A DNA stretch of 64,000 nt from an uncultured Bacteroidia bacterium (GCA_902784435.1 CACZUR010000003.1:54085-118084), one strand, 5' to 3'; shown: positions 1 to 9,231, counted from the stretch's first letter. Numbers and translations are program-made. The notes: generated from the sequence alone by a model not told the origin.

Positions 1-675
1 GGCCTGTGCCTGAGCAAGGACAAGGACTTCCTCTGGGGCGTGCACGACAAGGGCACCCTGTACAAGATTTACTTCGACGGAAGCTTCGAGAAACACTGGT
101 ACCACGATGCCGACATGGAAGGCATTACCCTGGACCCGGACACCGGAGACCTGTATATCGGCCTGGAGAGCAGTTCCAAGTCGGCCTATAAGGTTCCCGC
201 ACCGGGTTACAACTCCTATTCTTCCCTGTTCGCGGTGGAAGGCGTGGCCGATATGGGCAACTCCGGCGTGGAAGGCATTACCTGGCACAAGGGGAACCTG
301 TACTTCGGCACGCAGACCGGCGCCCGCCTGTTCGAATACAAGCTGGACGGCACGCAGCTGTGGAAGAAGAGCCTGCGCGATGTCACGTCCACCATCTCCG
401 AGGTGGGAGACCTGTGCTACGACCCCGTGAGCGACTACCTGTGGGTACTGGATTCCAACAGCAACAAGGACAAGCCGCAGTATCTGGGCTTCACGCTGTA
501 TCTGTTCACCGGCGACGGCAGCAAGCTGCTCAATACCTACTATGTGGGCGACTTTGCCAACTGGAACCCCGAAGCGGTGTGCGTAGACCACGGAAACAGC
601 TGTATCTGGATTGCCGACGACTGCGACAGCGGCAACCCTTCCTGGCTGCACAAGGTTGAGTTTACAAATCTTTAG
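1..675 (+). CDS. SdiA-regulated-like beta-propeller protein (3' part)
   Basis: The reading frame is open from the first base, so the 5' end lies outside the window; 224 codons are visible. The sequence has recurring blade-like segments of the type GITxDPxTGDLYIGLE and GVEGITWHKGNLYFG, with an acidic ME-G-I motif, which is how SdiA-regulated/esterase-like propellers look. Such proteins are usually exported and of unknown ligand. No signal peptide can be judged because the start is missing. It is convergent with pheS and is followed by a good hairpin terminator. Family call is moderately sure; function is not known. Confidence 0.6.
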   Translation, partial: GLCLSKDKDFLWGVHDKGTLYKIYFDGSFEKHWYHDADMEGITLDPDTGDLYIGLESSSKSAYKVPAPGYNSYSSLFAVEGVADMGNSGVEGITWHKGNLYFGTQTGARLFEYKLDGTQLWKKSLRDVTSTISEVGDLCYDPVSDYLWVLDSNSNKDKPQYLGFTLYLFTGDGSKLLNTYYVGDFANWNPEAVCVDHGNSCIWIADDCDSGNPSWLHKVEFTNL

Positions 676-708
676 GAAATCTTAATGTGGGTTTTCGTAA
701 ATTGGGAG

Positions 709-746
709 GTGCGCTACGCAAATTGAAAATTTCGTGGCGCACTTTT
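709..746 (+). terminator. Intrinsic terminator after the propeller gene
   Basis: Long hairpin with arms GTGCGC-ACG-AAATT and AATTT-CGT-GCGCAC, three-base loop GAA, single-base internal mismatches, then TTTT. It lies 34 bases after the stop codon. Confidence 0.7.
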
Positions 747-823
747 CGTATATATTTGCTACCGACCTATTAAAGTTGGTTATCAGGTTATTAATTGGTT
801 AATGCTTTGGGACTCCCCAAAGA

Positions 824-865
824 AAACTTGCGACCCGGGTGGAAACTCCGGCCGCAAGTTTTTTT
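824..865. terminator. Bidirectional terminator between convergent genes
   Basis: Perfect arms AAACTTGCG and CGCAAGTTT enclose a small inner CCGG pairing. A run of seven T follows on the plus strand and TTTTCTTT follows on the minus strand, so it can end pheS transcription (minus) and back up the upstream terminator (plus). Confidence 0.7.
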
Positions 866-887
866 GTGATTCCGCGTTGAGGGGTGT

Positions 888-1922
888 TTACACCTCCGTG
901 GCAGTGGCGAATTCCTGCAGGAAACGCATGTCGTTTTCGAAGTAGTGGCGGAGGTCGTTCACCTGCCACTTGAGCATGGCGATGCGCTCTACGCCCATGC
1001 CGAAGGCGAAGCCGGAATAGACCTCCGGGTCTATGCCGCTGGCTTTGAGTACGTTCGGGTCTACCATGCCGCAGCCCATGATTTCCAGCCAGCCGGTGCC
1101 TTTGCAGATGTTGCAGCCTTTGCCGTGGCAGATGTTGCAGCTCACGTCCACTTCGGCCGAAGGCTCCGTGAACGGGAAGTAGGAAGGACGCATACGAATC
1201 TCGGTTTCCGGGCCGAACATCTCGCGGGCGAACAGCAGGATGGCCTGCTTGAGGTCTGCGAACGTGACGTTTTTGTCAATGTACAGGCCCTCTACCTGGT
1301 GGAAGATGCAGTGGGCGCGGGCCGATATGGCCTCGTTGCGGAACACGCGGCCGGGGCACACTACGCGGATGGGCAGCGGCTGGGTTTCCATGGTGCGCAC
1401 CTGGACGGAAGAGGTGTGGGTGCGCAGCAGCAGGGGATTCACATGGCCGGTGCTCACAAAGAAGGTATCCTGCATCTCGCGGGCCGGGTGGTTGGGCGGG
1501 AAGTTCAGGGCCTCGAACACGTGGTAGTCGTCCTCGATTTCCGGGCCCTCCGCCACGTCGTAGCCAAATTTGCGGAAAATGTCCACAATCTGCTGCCGGA
1601 CGATGGAAACGGGATGGCGGCTTCCCAGCGGGAAGGCATCCCCGGGCATGGTCAGGTCTTCCTTGGGGGCGAGATCCTGCGCGGCTTCCTCGGCGGCCGA
1701 CTTCAGCTCTTCGATGCGGGCCAGGGCGGTCTTCTTGAGTTCGTTCAGTTTCTGGCCGTATTCACGCTTGAGTTCCGGCGCCACGGTGCGGAACTGCTCC
1801 ATCAGGGCCGTGATTTCGCCTTTTTTGCCCAGGAAACGGATACGGGCTTCCTCGGCCTCTTTCTGGGTGCTGGCCCGGAGCTCTTCCAGCTCCTTGCAAA
1901 TCCTGTCAATCGCTTCTTTCAT
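888..1922 (-). CDS. pheS: Phenylalanine--tRNA ligase alpha subunit
   Basis: 344 residues, the usual length. Charges tRNA-Phe together with PheT (not in the window). An N-terminal coiled coil (about residues 1-100) is followed by the class II catalytic core: motif 2 region VVCPGRVFRNEAISARAHCIFHQVEG and motif 3 region GFAFGMGVERIAMLKW. The CNICHGKGCNIC insertion (CxxC pairs) is the form seen in Bacteroidetes PheS. The start ATG is three bases downstream of the stop of the small exported protein gene, so the two form one transcription unit read leftwards. Confidence 0.97.
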   Translation of the reverse strand: MKEAIDRICKELEELRASTQKEAEEARIRFLGKKGEITALMEQFRTVAPELKREYGQKLNELKKTALARIEELKSAAEEAAQDLAPKEDLTMPGDAFPLGSRHPVSIVRQQIVDIFRKFGYDVAEGPEIEDDYHVFEALNFPPNHPAREMQDTFFVSTGHVNPLLLRTHTSSVQVRTMETQPLPIRVVCPGRVFRNEAISARAHCIFHQVEGLYIDKNVTFADLKQAILLFAREMFGPETEIRMRPSYFPFTEPSAEVDVSCNICHGKGCNICKGTGWLEIMGCGMVDPNVLKASGIDPEVYSGFAFGMGVERIAMLKWQVNDLRHYFENDMRFLQEFATATEV

Positions 1923-1925
1923 ATC

Positions 1926-2339
1926 TTATTTCTTGTTTTTGCGTTTGTCGCGGGCGGCCTGCGCGCGCTTGCCGCCGTTTTTCCAGTACTTGGCCCACTG
2001 CTCCGGGGTGAAGTACTTCTTGTAGGTATTGTCTATCTGCTGCATCCACTTGTCCTGCACATTCTGGTACAGGTCCGTGTTCTCTACCTTGGCCTTGGAC
2101 ATGTTCTCCATTTCCTCGGTCATGGCCTTGTAGTCGTGCGTAAGGGTGGAGTCTACGTAAAACTCCTGCCAGTATTCCAGCTCCAGCATGCCGGAGAGGC
2201 GCTGCACCTCCTTGTCGATGAATTCCATCAGCTGCTTTTCCTTCTCTTCTGGGGTCTTTGGCGCCTGGTTTTGGGCCTTCGCGGCAAAAACCGACAAGCT
2301 TACGGCAGCGATGACGCTTATAAAACGATAAAAATTCAT
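1926..2339 (-). CDS. Small exported protein of unknown function
   Basis: 137 residues. An N-terminal signal peptide (hydrophobic stretch FISVIAAVSLSVFAAKA, cleavage likely before QNQ) is followed by a highly charged, helical, Glu/Lys-rich body ending in a basic tail (RDKRKNKK). No catalytic motif is visible. Co-transcribed with pheS, from a promoter box about 26 bases upstream; genes of this sort next to pheS are common in Bacteroidales but I do not recognise a named family. Likely periplasmic. Confidence 0.7.
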   Translation of the reverse strand: MNFYRFISVIAAVSLSVFAAKAQNQAPKTPEEKEKQLMEFIDKEVQRLSGMLELEYWQEFYVDSTLTHDYKAMTEEMENMSKAKVENTDLYQNVQDKWMQQIDNTYKKYFTPEQWAKYWKNGGKRAQAARDKRKNKK

Positions 2340-2346
2340 ACCTTTG
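2339..2346 (+). promoter_or_regulatory. -7 box for the C69 peptidase gene
   Basis: TACCTTTG matches the Bacteroidetes TAnnTTTG box. It overlaps the start codon of the divergent small-protein gene and gives a leader of roughly 50 nt. Confidence 0.5.
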
Positions 2347-2364
2347 TAAACTAATCTTAACCCG

Positions 2365-2372
2365 CAAAATTA
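2365..2372 (-). promoter_or_regulatory. -7 box for the small protein-pheS unit
   Basis: Minus strand reads TAATTTTG (plus strand CAAAATTA), fitting TAnnTTTG, 25 bases before the start codon. Confidence 0.45.
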
Positions 2373-2400
2373 CGCAAAATATAGAAAAAGCCCAAATACG

Positions 2401-4185
2401 ATGAGAAAAACCATCCTCAAACTGGCGGTATCGGCCCTGGCGGTGCTCTCGTTCCAGCCCGCAGGCAACAGCTGCACCAACGTGATTATTACCCGCGGCG
2501 CCTCTGCAGACGGCTCCGTCCTGGTGTCTTATGCGGCCGATTCCCACTACCTCTTCGGCGAACTGTATTACCATCCGGCGGCAGACTGGAAAGCCGGTTC
2601 CATGCTTCCCATCTACGACTGGGACACCAACCGCTACCTGGGAGAGATTGAGCAGGTATACCACACCTACCAGACGGTGGGCAACATGAATGAGCACCAG
2701 CTCATCATCACGGAAACCACCTGGGGCGGCCGCACGGAACTGGAGGACAAGAAGGGCGGCATCGACTACGGTTCGCTCATCTACATCGCCCTGCAACGCG
2801 CGCGCACCGCCCGTGAGGCCATCGACGTCATCGTGAACCTGGCCAACGAATACGGCTACGCCTCCGAGGGCGAAACCTTCTCCATCGCCGACAAGAATGA
2901 GGCCTGGATCATGGAGCTCATCGGCAAGGGCACGAATATCCGCAACGGCGTGAATACGCAGAAAGGCATCGTCTGGGTGGCCCTGCGCGTGCCGGACGGG
3001 GCCATCTGCGCCCATGCCAACCAGGCGCGCATCGGCAAGTTCCCCCTGAACGATCCCGACAACTGCCTGTATGCCCCGGACGTGATTTCCTTCGCCCGCC
3101 GCAAGGGCTATTTCGAGGGTCTGGACAGCGAATTCAGCTTCAAGAAAGCCTACTGCCCCGTGGATTTCGGCACTGTGCGCGGCTGTGACGCCCGCGCCTG
3201 GAGCGCCTTCAACATCCTCACGGACGGCTGGTTCTCGTTCTACGACGAGGAAGGCAACCCCATCACGCGGGACGCCTATTCCTACCTGGACTACGTGATG
3301 GGCAACAACCTGGAAGGGGACTTCCCGCTGTTTGTCTATCCCCGCCGCAAGGTGAGCGTGAAAGATGTGGCCGATGTCATGCGCGACCACTTCGAGGGCA
3401 CCCCCATGGACATGACCCAGGACATTGGCGCCGGCGGAAACGCCCTGCCGTACCGCTGGCGGCCCATGGAGTTCAGCTTCGACGGCAAAACCTACGTGAA
3501 CGAGCGTGCCATCGCCACCCAGCAGACCGGCTTCTGGATGGTGGGCCAGGCCCGCAACTACGTCCCCGACGTGGTGGGCGGCATCCTTTGGTTCGGCACG
3601 GACGATGCCGCCACCTCCTATCTCACCCCCATCTACACCAGCACCACCAAGGTGCCGGACTGCTTCCGCGAAGGCAACGGAGACCTGCTGCATTATTCCG
3701 ACAAGGCGTCGTTCTGGATCAACAACCGCATTTCCAACGCCTGCTACAAGATGTACAATGTCATGGCCCCGCACGTGCGCGCCAAGGCCGACCTGTTCGA
3801 GTACGACCAGATGGAGCGCCGCACCCACTCCGTGGACAGCATGGCCGTGGTCATGTACAACCAGGTGGTGGTGAAGCTCCAGAAGAAGATGGAGTCCAAG
3901 GGCATTGAGATGGTGTCCCGCCAGCCCTTCTCCAAAGTGGTGAAGTACGTGACGGACTATACCGTAAAAACGGCCCAGGACCAGTTCGAGGAATGGAAAA
4001 AGCTGGAAGAGGAGCTGCTGGTGAAGTTCATGGACGGCAATGTGAAGCCCCAGAATCCGGACGGCACTTTCGTGCACTCCGAATACAGCGAAGGCATTCC
4101 GGAAAAGGTGGAGTGGCCCGGCTACACGGAACTCTGGAAAGAGACCGTGGCCCAGGAGCACGGAGAAACCATCCGCGTGCCGTAG
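2401..4185 (+). CDS. Family C69 dipeptidase, exported
   Basis: 594 residues. Family C69 (PepD-like, Ntn-hydrolase fold) cleaves dipeptides using an N-terminal Cys exposed by processing. Here a signal-like stretch is followed by NSC25TNVIITRGAS; Cys25 is the expected nucleophile that becomes residue 1 after cleavage. Further family segments are the TTWGGR and IDYGSLIYIALQRA regions and AYSYLDYVMG. Length is somewhat above the bacterial PepD norm because of a C-terminal helical extension. Own promoter; it stands alone, ahead of the porin operon. Likely periplasmic peptide turnover. Confidence 0.88.
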   Translation: MRKTILKLAVSALAVLSFQPAGNSCTNVIITRGASADGSVLVSYAADSHYLFGELYYHPAADWKAGSMLPIYDWDTNRYLGEIEQVYHTYQTVGNMNEHQLIITETTWGGRTELEDKKGGIDYGSLIYIALQRARTAREAIDVIVNLANEYGYASEGETFSIADKNEAWIMELIGKGTNIRNGVNTQKGIVWVALRVPDGAICAHANQARIGKFPLNDPDNCLYAPDVISFARRKGYFEGLDSEFSFKKAYCPVDFGTVRGCDARAWSAFNILTDGWFSFYDEEGNPITRDAYSYLDYVMGNNLEGDFPLFVYPRRKVSVKDVADVMRDHFEGTPMDMTQDIGAGGNALPYRWRPMEFSFDGKTYVNERAIATQQTGFWMVGQARNYVPDVVGGILWFGTDDAATSYLTPIYTSTTKVPDCFREGNGDLLHYSDKASFWINNRISNACYKMYNVMAPHVRAKADLFEYDQMERRTHSVDSMAVVMYNQVVVKLQKKMESKGIEMVSRQPFSKVVKYVTDYTVKTAQDQFEEWKKLEEELLVKFMDGNVKPQNPDGTFVHSEYSEGIPEKVEWPGYTELWKETVAQEHGETIRVP

Positions 4186-4231
4186 CTGCAAAAAATTAGC
4201 CCCGGGGAGTACACTTTTGCGCAAAGTTTTT

Positions 4232-4239
4232 TAACTTTG
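4232..4239 (+). promoter_or_regulatory. -7 box for the porin operon
   Basis: TAACTTTG fits TAnnTTTG; the leader to the porin start would be about 65 nt and AT-rich. Confidence 0.5.
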
Positions 4240-4309
4240 GGTTTAGAATTGAGATAGTTAGACAATTATTTTCAATTTATAACCAATTCTAACCATTATT
4301 TTTAACACT

Positions 4310-5656
4310 ATGCGCAAGCTTATTTCCCTCATTGCCCTGGCGCTGCTCACCCTGTCGGCAGCGTATGCACAGAAGGTCAACCAGTATGGTGTGGCCGTGC
4401 AGAGTGATCGCTTGGACGTAGAGGCCCAGGACGGTATCCTGGTGCTGGCATCGCCCAATTCCGCCTACAAACTCTGGTTCGACATCCGTGTCCAGGCCGA
4501 TGCCGCCGTGTTCACCGGCGCACCCGCCTTTGCCGACAAAATCGGTAACGGCGTAAGCATCCGCCGCGCCCGTTTTGCCGTGAAAGGCCAGGTGGACGAA
4601 AACTGGTATGGCGAATTTGACATGGACCTGGCCAACGGCCTGGTAGAACTCAAGGACGCCATTGTACGTTACACCGGCGTTCCCAACCTGGAACTCCAGG
4701 TAGGTAACTTCAAGGAGAACTTCTCCATCCAGCGCAACACCACTTCCCGCTACCTGCAGTTCATGGAGCGTCCCATGGTGTGCTCGGCCCTGACGCCTTC
4801 CCGTCATCTGGGTATCAACGCCAAGTATGCCAAGGACTGGCTGTGGGCCAGCCTGGGCTGGTTCGGCCCCGAGATTGCCGGTTCCGAAGAGTGGACCTAC
4901 ATTGCCGACAACAACAAGGACTTTGGCTACAACGCCGGCTACTCCATCACCGGCAAGCTGGTGCTGCGTCCGCTGTTCAAGATGGACAACGCCAGCCTGC
5001 ACCTGGGCGGCGCCGTTTCCTACCGCACCCCCAAGGTGAGCGTAGAGAAATACGGTAACTACCGTGCCAGCTCCCGCAACTCCACCAGCATCAACCGCAA
5101 GAAATACCTGGATACCGACAACCTGCCCGGCTACGACCACAATCTCCTGTGGACGGTAGAACTGGCCGGTCACTGGAAAGGCCTGCGCTACGAGGCCGCC
5201 TACGTCCAGGACAACGTGGCCTTCAAGGCCGATGCAGCCGACCCCACCCCCAAGAAATTCTGGGGATGGTACGCCCAGGCAGGCTATCTGCTCTTCGGCG
5301 GTTCCCAGCGCTACGACGCCAACGGCGGCAAGTACACCAAGGTAAAGCCCGGCAAGAAGTGGGGCGATGTGGAACTGTGCGCCCGCTATGAATACTGCGA
5401 CCTGAACAGCGGCATGGTCTTCGGCGGCGCCGCCGAGGCCTACACCCTGGGCCTGAACTACTGGGTTACCAACAATGTGAAGATGCAGCTGAACTACCAG
5501 TTCAACAACAACGACCGTTACGCCAACGGCAAGAACAAACTGTTCGTGGGCCTGGACGAGGCCGGCAATCCCACCAAGGACTTCGGCAAGATTGCGTCCA
5601 AGAGCGCCGGCGTAGACTATCACATGCTGGCCGTCCGTTTCGAGATTGACTTCTAA
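4310..5656 (+). CDS. Phosphate-selective porin O/P-family outer membrane protein
   Basis: 448 residues with a signal peptide ending near SAAYAQ. Alternating aromatic/polar beta strands run to a C-terminal strand ending in Phe (MLAVRFEIDF), typical of outer-membrane barrels. Family segments include RRARFAVKGQVDENWYGEFDMDLANG and LELQVGNFKENFSIQ, characteristic of OprP/OprO-like porins. OprP passes phosphate and OprO pyro/polyphosphate; substrate here is inferred only. First gene of a tightly packed set with a lipoprotein, two CYTH proteins and an anion transporter. Confidence 0.85.
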   Translation: MRKLISLIALALLTLSAAYAQKVNQYGVAVQSDRLDVEAQDGILVLASPNSAYKLWFDIRVQADAAVFTGAPAFADKIGNGVSIRRARFAVKGQVDENWYGEFDMDLANGLVELKDAIVRYTGVPNLELQVGNFKENFSIQRNTTSRYLQFMERPMVCSALTPSRHLGINAKYAKDWLWASLGWFGPEIAGSEEWTYIADNNKDFGYNAGYSITGKLVLRPLFKMDNASLHLGGAVSYRTPKVSVEKYGNYRASSRNSTSINRKKYLDTDNLPGYDHNLLWTVELAGHWKGLRYEAAYVQDNVAFKADAADPTPKKFWGWYAQAGYLLFGGSQRYDANGGKYTKVKPGKKWGDVELCARYEYCDLNSGMVFGGAAEAYTLGLNYWVTNNVKMQLNYQFNNNDRYANGKNKLFVGLDEAGNPTKDFGKIASKSAGVDYHMLAVRFEIDF

Positions 5657-5669
5657 AATGCAACGCCTT

Positions 5670-6491
5670 ATGAAAAAGCTCATCATATCCCTGGCCGCCG
5701 TCCTGGCCCTTTCTGCCTGCGTAAAGGATGCCCTGTATCCCTATCCCAGCGTGGCCGACGTGAAAAACACCGTGGCCTATTATGATACCGACGACGTCAC
5801 CGTCACCACCACCATTTCGGCCCTGGTGGACATCCAGGAAGTGAACCTGGTCTATACGGCCGGCAGCGCCGCCGCCAAGACTGTGAAGATGACCGCTTCC
5901 GGAAAAACCTATACCGGCGTCATCCCCGCCCAGCCCATGGGCACCGAGGTGAAGTACTTCATCGAGGCCCTCACCGCCGGCGGCAAGACCACATCGGCCA
6001 CCGCGTCCTACAAAGTGGGCGAGGCCCCGGTAGACTACACCAAGCTCAAGCTGAACGAGCTCAACGGTAACGACAAGTTCATCGAAATCATCAACACCGG
6101 CAAGGATCCCGTGACCATGAAGGACGTGACCATCTTCAAGGATTCCGGTGCCGAAGCCACCTGGACGGGTCCCGCCACCCTGCTGCAGCCCGGTGCCATC
6201 CTCCTGCTGTACAGCGAAGACGTAACCGCGGCCGGAAAGGCCCAGGAAGGCTATGACGAGGCCCTGGTATTCCATTCCGGCCTGTCGGCCAAGAAGGCCG
6301 TGCGCATCCAGCTCAAGGACCCCGCCGGCAACGACGTGGACGACTTCAACCTGGTAACCGTGGCCAAGACGGCCCCCGCCTCCTACAGCCGCGTTCCCGA
6401 CGGTACCGGTAAATGGTGCTACACCGACGCCACGCCCGGCGCCAAGAACGCTACCGACGCTTCCGATCCCGTGACCGGTTTTGCACAGTAA
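5670..6491 (+). CDS. Lipoprotein with lamin-tail domain
   Basis: 273 residues from the ATG at 5670, chosen because it gives a clean lipoprotein signal MKKLIISLAAVLALSAC17 (lipobox LSAC). An in-frame ATG at 5658 is possible. Residues about 20-120 form an Ig-like beta region. From about residue 125 LKLNELNGNDKFIEIIN followed by VTMKDVTIFKDSG and LLQPGAILLLYS is a lamin-tail (LTD) beta-sandwich, a domain often found on secreted nucleases and surface proteins. No enzymatic motif is seen. It starts 14 bases after the porin stop, so it is probably a partner lipoprotein of the barrel. Confidence 0.75.
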   Translation: MKKLIISLAAVLALSACVKDALYPYPSVADVKNTVAYYDTDDVTVTTTISALVDIQEVNLVYTAGSAAAKTVKMTASGKTYTGVIPAQPMGTEVKYFIEALTAGGKTTSATASYKVGEAPVDYTKLKLNELNGNDKFIEIINTGKDPVTMKDVTIFKDSGAEATWTGPATLLQPGAILLLYSEDVTAAGKAQEGYDEALVFHSGLSAKKAVRIQLKDPAGNDVDDFNLVTVAKTAPASYSRVPDGTGKWCYTDATPGAKNATDASDPVTGFAQ

Positions 6492-6512
6492 ATCGCTAAC
6501 AGACAAGTAATT

Positions 6513-7151
6513 ATGGCAGAACTCAAAATTGGTGAACAGTCCAAGCCCCGCTTCGAATTCCGCAGCTTTGGACAGAACTTCGACGCCGCCGCCAAACGGA
6601 TGGCCCGTCTGAGCGTTCCCGTCCCGGAGAAAGTCTGGGAGCGCGAGAGCGACGAAATCTATATCATCAGCGCCAAGAACGACATCAACAACACCAAGAT
6701 CCGTAATGGCAAGATGGACATCAAGACCTATGTCCAGACCGTCGACGGACTGGAGCAGTGGAATCCCCTGATGAAGGGCGAATTCCCCATCTCCCGCGAA
6801 GTGCTGGAGAAGGAAGTGTTTCCGGCCTTCATGGTAGAGATGCCCGCCCTCACCCAGGACACCTACACGTATGAGGAATTCATCGCCATGGTCAAGGCCA
6901 ACCGCGACCTGGCCGCCGTGCGCGTGCACAAGCAGCGCTTCGGCTACATGGTGAACGACACCATCTGCGAGGTGGGCAACGTCATCATCAACGGCGCCAA
7001 GGTGGTCACCATCAATTCGGAATCCACCGAGATCGAGGACATCAAGAAAACCATCGCGGACTGCGGTCTGGAAGGGGTGGAGAACATCAACTACCTGCAG
7101 GCCATCAAGCGCGTGATCGGCATGAGCGACAAACCCTTAGCAAACGAATAG
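6513..7151 (+). CDS. Divergent CYTH-like protein lacking catalytic acids
   Basis: 212 residues, no signal peptide, so cytoplasmic. I recognise no named family at sight, but the second half (VRVHKQRFGYMV...ICEVGNVIINGAKVVTINSES...TIADCGLEG...NYLQAIKRVIG) has the strand/loop rhythm of the C-terminal half of CYTH tunnel-fold proteins. The usual Asp/Glu positions read Asn/Gly. The N-terminal ExExK signature is not clear (FEFRSF). It is followed 3 bases later by a canonical CYTH gene, supporting a duplicated and diverged, perhaps regulatory or nucleotide-sensing, partner. Inference, medium-low certainty. Confidence 0.45.
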   Translation: MAELKIGEQSKPRFEFRSFGQNFDAAAKRMARLSVPVPEKVWERESDEIYIISAKNDINNTKIRNGKMDIKTYVQTVDGLEQWNPLMKGEFPISREVLEKEVFPAFMVEMPALTQDTYTYEEFIAMVKANRDLAAVRVHKQRFGYMVNDTICEVGNVIINGAKVVTINSESTEIEDIKKTIADCGLEGVENINYLQAIKRVIGMSDKPLANE

Positions 7152-7154
7152 GCC

Positions 7155-7631
7155 ATGGCACAGGAAATTGAAAAGAAATTCTTGGTCAAGGGAGACTTCA
7201 AGGCCGATGCCTTCAAGGCCACCCGCATCACCCAGGGCTACCTTTCCTCCGTTCCGGAGCGCACGGTGCGCGTCCGCGTGAAAGGGGAGAAGGGCTTCAT
7301 CACCATCAAGGGCATCGGCAACGCCTCCGGCGCCGCCCGCTTCGAGTGGGAGAAGGAAATCCCCGTAGAGGAAGTCAAGTCCCTGCTGGAGCTGGCCGAA
7401 CCGGGCGTCATTGACAAGACCCGCTATCTGGTCAAGAACACCGACGGCGTGCACACCTGGGAAGTGGACGAGTTCTACGGCGACAACGAAGGCCTTACCG
7501 TGGCCGAAGTGGAACTCGCCGACGAGAACGAGCCCTTCGACAAGCCGGCCTGGCTGGGAGAGGAAGTGACGGGAGACCCCAAGTACTTCAACTCCATGCT
7601 CATGAAGAACCCTTACAAGAACTGGAAGTAA
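7155..7631 (+). CDS. CYTH domain protein, probable triphosphate tunnel metalloenzyme
   Basis: 158 residues, the length of single-domain CYTH/TTM proteins. The N-terminal signature EIEKKF (residues 4-9) and the basic/acidic strands TVRVRVKG, FITIKG, RFEWEKEIP, KTRYLV, TWEVDEFYGDNEGLTVAEVEL are those of the NeuTTM-type inorganic tripolyphosphatases. These hydrolyse PPPi (or act on other triphosphates) with Mg or Mn in a tunnel of charged residues. The gene sits between a divergent CYTH homologue and an anion transporter. Enzyme class is well supported; the precise substrate is not. Confidence 0.85.
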   Translation: MAQEIEKKFLVKGDFKADAFKATRITQGYLSSVPERTVRVRVKGEKGFITIKGIGNASGAARFEWEKEIPVEEVKSLLELAEPGVIDKTRYLVKNTDGVHTWEVDEFYGDNEGLTVAEVELADENEPFDKPAWLGEEVTGDPKYFNSMLMKNPYKNWK

Positions 7632-7632
7632 G

Positions 7633-9210
7633 ATGATGGACCCGCTGGACATGAACAACTACCGGGTTGAGAAACTGCCCAAGATGCAGAAATCGACCTT
7701 TGAGGTGTGGATGGCCCGCTTGGGCGCTCCACTCGCCCTCATCGCGTTTGTCTGGATTTGCTGGTTCTGTCACATCGGGTTCATCGACAACCTGGACCAG
7801 AGCACCTTGGCGGCCACGGCGCAGAAGCGTCTGGCCGCCCTGGGCCTGGACGGGTTCATCCGGGCCAATTATGCCATGCTGGCCATTTTCGTGGCCAGTC
7901 TCATCCTGTGGATGACGGAGGCCATTCCCAATTACCTGACCTCCCTCATCCTCATCCTGGGCGTGGTGCTGTTCAACGTGACCACGCAGAAAGAAGCCCT
8001 GGCCCAGCTGGGGCATCCCGTGATGTGGCTGAATATCCTGAGCTTCGTCCTGGCCTCCATGCTGGTGAAAACGCGTTTTGCCAAGCGGCTGGCGCTCGCT
8101 TTCGTGATTAAATTCGGTCGAAGCGCCAAGGGGGTGCTCTGGAGCTTCCTCCTGATTAACCTGGTGCTCAGCGCCTTCATATCGGCCACCACGGTGAAGG
8201 CCACCATCATGCTGCCCATCTTCATGGTCATCTGCGCCATCTACGGGGCCAGTGACGGCCATCGCAACAATTTCGGCCGCAACCTGGTCATCCAGAACCT
8301 GTTTCAGGTGAACATCGGCGCCAATGCCTTCTATACCGGCAGCGGCGCGCACCTGCTGGCCATCTCCCTGATTGCCGGCTTCGTGGGCAGCTGCGACTTC
8401 GGCTACAAAGAATGGCTCATCGCCGTGGGCCCCATGAGCATCATCATCCTGGTGGTGGGCCTGCTGCTGGGTATGTATGTGTTCTTCCCCATGAAAAAGG
8501 AAGAGCAGGTGCCCCAGCTGGAAGGCGGTATCGAGCGCCTGAAAGCGGAACTCTCCGCCATGGGGAGGATGTCGGCCCAGGAATGGAAGGCCGTGGGCAT
8601 TTTCCTGGTGGTGCTGTTCCTGTGGGTGACCAAGGGCACCTTCCACAACATTGACGAAACCATCGTGGCCCTGATCGGCGCCGTCCTGGCCCTGCTGCCG
8701 GGCATCGGCGTAGTCAAATGGAACGATGTGGACATTCCCTGGCACCTGATGCTCTTCAGCGCCGGTGCCTATGTGCTGGGCAGCGGCCTCAACGCCACGG
8801 ACCTGCCCAATACCATGGTCAACGCCGCCTTCGATTCCCTGGGCATTACGGCCGACACCCCCTTCTGGGTGCTGTACGTCATCCTCACCTTCCTGATGAT
8901 GTACTCCGGCCTGGTCTTTCAGAGCAAGACCATCCGCACCATGGTGTTCGTGCCCATCGCCCTGGGCGTAGAGAAGCGTTTCGGCTTCCCGCCCATGAGC
9001 CTGGCCCTCCCGGTGTCCATGCTCATCGAGCACTGCTACGTGCTCCCCTTCAACAGCAAGCCCGCCGCCCTGCTGTACACCACCAATCACTACAGCATGA
9101 CCGACGCCTTCAAATACGGCATCACCATGATGACCTTCTCCTGGCTGCTGATCCTCTTCTTCGGACAGACCGTCCTCAAATGGTTAAACATTACCCCGGG
9201 TTTGTTCTAA
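7633..9210 (+). CDS. SLC13/DASS-family anion symporter
   Basis: 525 residues, about 12 hydrophobic segments. Family features: the ANYAMLAIFVASLILWMTEAIPNYLTSL entry helices, the SATTVKATIMLP segment of the first hairpin, and a matching second-half SNT-like region. DASS proteins move dicarboxylates, sulfate or phosphate with Na+. The start is one base after the CYTH stop, so translation is probably coupled. In this company (phosphate-type porin, CYTH enzyme) an inorganic or small organic anion is likely, but the substrate cannot be read from sequence. Confidence 0.82.
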   Translation: MMDPLDMNNYRVEKLPKMQKSTFEVWMARLGAPLALIAFVWICWFCHIGFIDNLDQSTLAATAQKRLAALGLDGFIRANYAMLAIFVASLILWMTEAIPNYLTSLILILGVVLFNVTTQKEALAQLGHPVMWLNILSFVLASMLVKTRFAKRLALAFVIKFGRSAKGVLWSFLLINLVLSAFISATTVKATIMLPIFMVICAIYGASDGHRNNFGRNLVIQNLFQVNIGANAFYTGSGAHLLAISLIAGFVGSCDFGYKEWLIAVGPMSIIILVVGLLLGMYVFFPMKKEEQVPQLEGGIERLKAELSAMGRMSAQEWKAVGIFLVVLFLWVTKGTFHNIDETIVALIGAVLALLPGIGVVKWNDVDIPWHLMLFSAGAYVLGSGLNATDLPNTMVNAAFDSLGITADTPFWVLYVILTFLMMYSGLVFQSKTIRTMVFVPIALGVEKRFGFPPMSLALPVSMLIEHCYVLPFNSKPAALLYTTNHYSMTDAFKYGITMMTFSWLLILFFGQTVLKWLNITPGLF

Positions 9211-9223
9211 GGGCTTTTTTTCT

Positions 9224-9231
9224 TATCTTTG
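9224..9231 (+). promoter_or_regulatory. -7 box for mgtC, 4 nt before ATG
   Basis: TATCTTTG, a perfect Bacteroidetes -7 box, is followed by CGTT and the ATG at 9236, so the transcript should begin at or next to the start codon. Confidence 0.65.
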
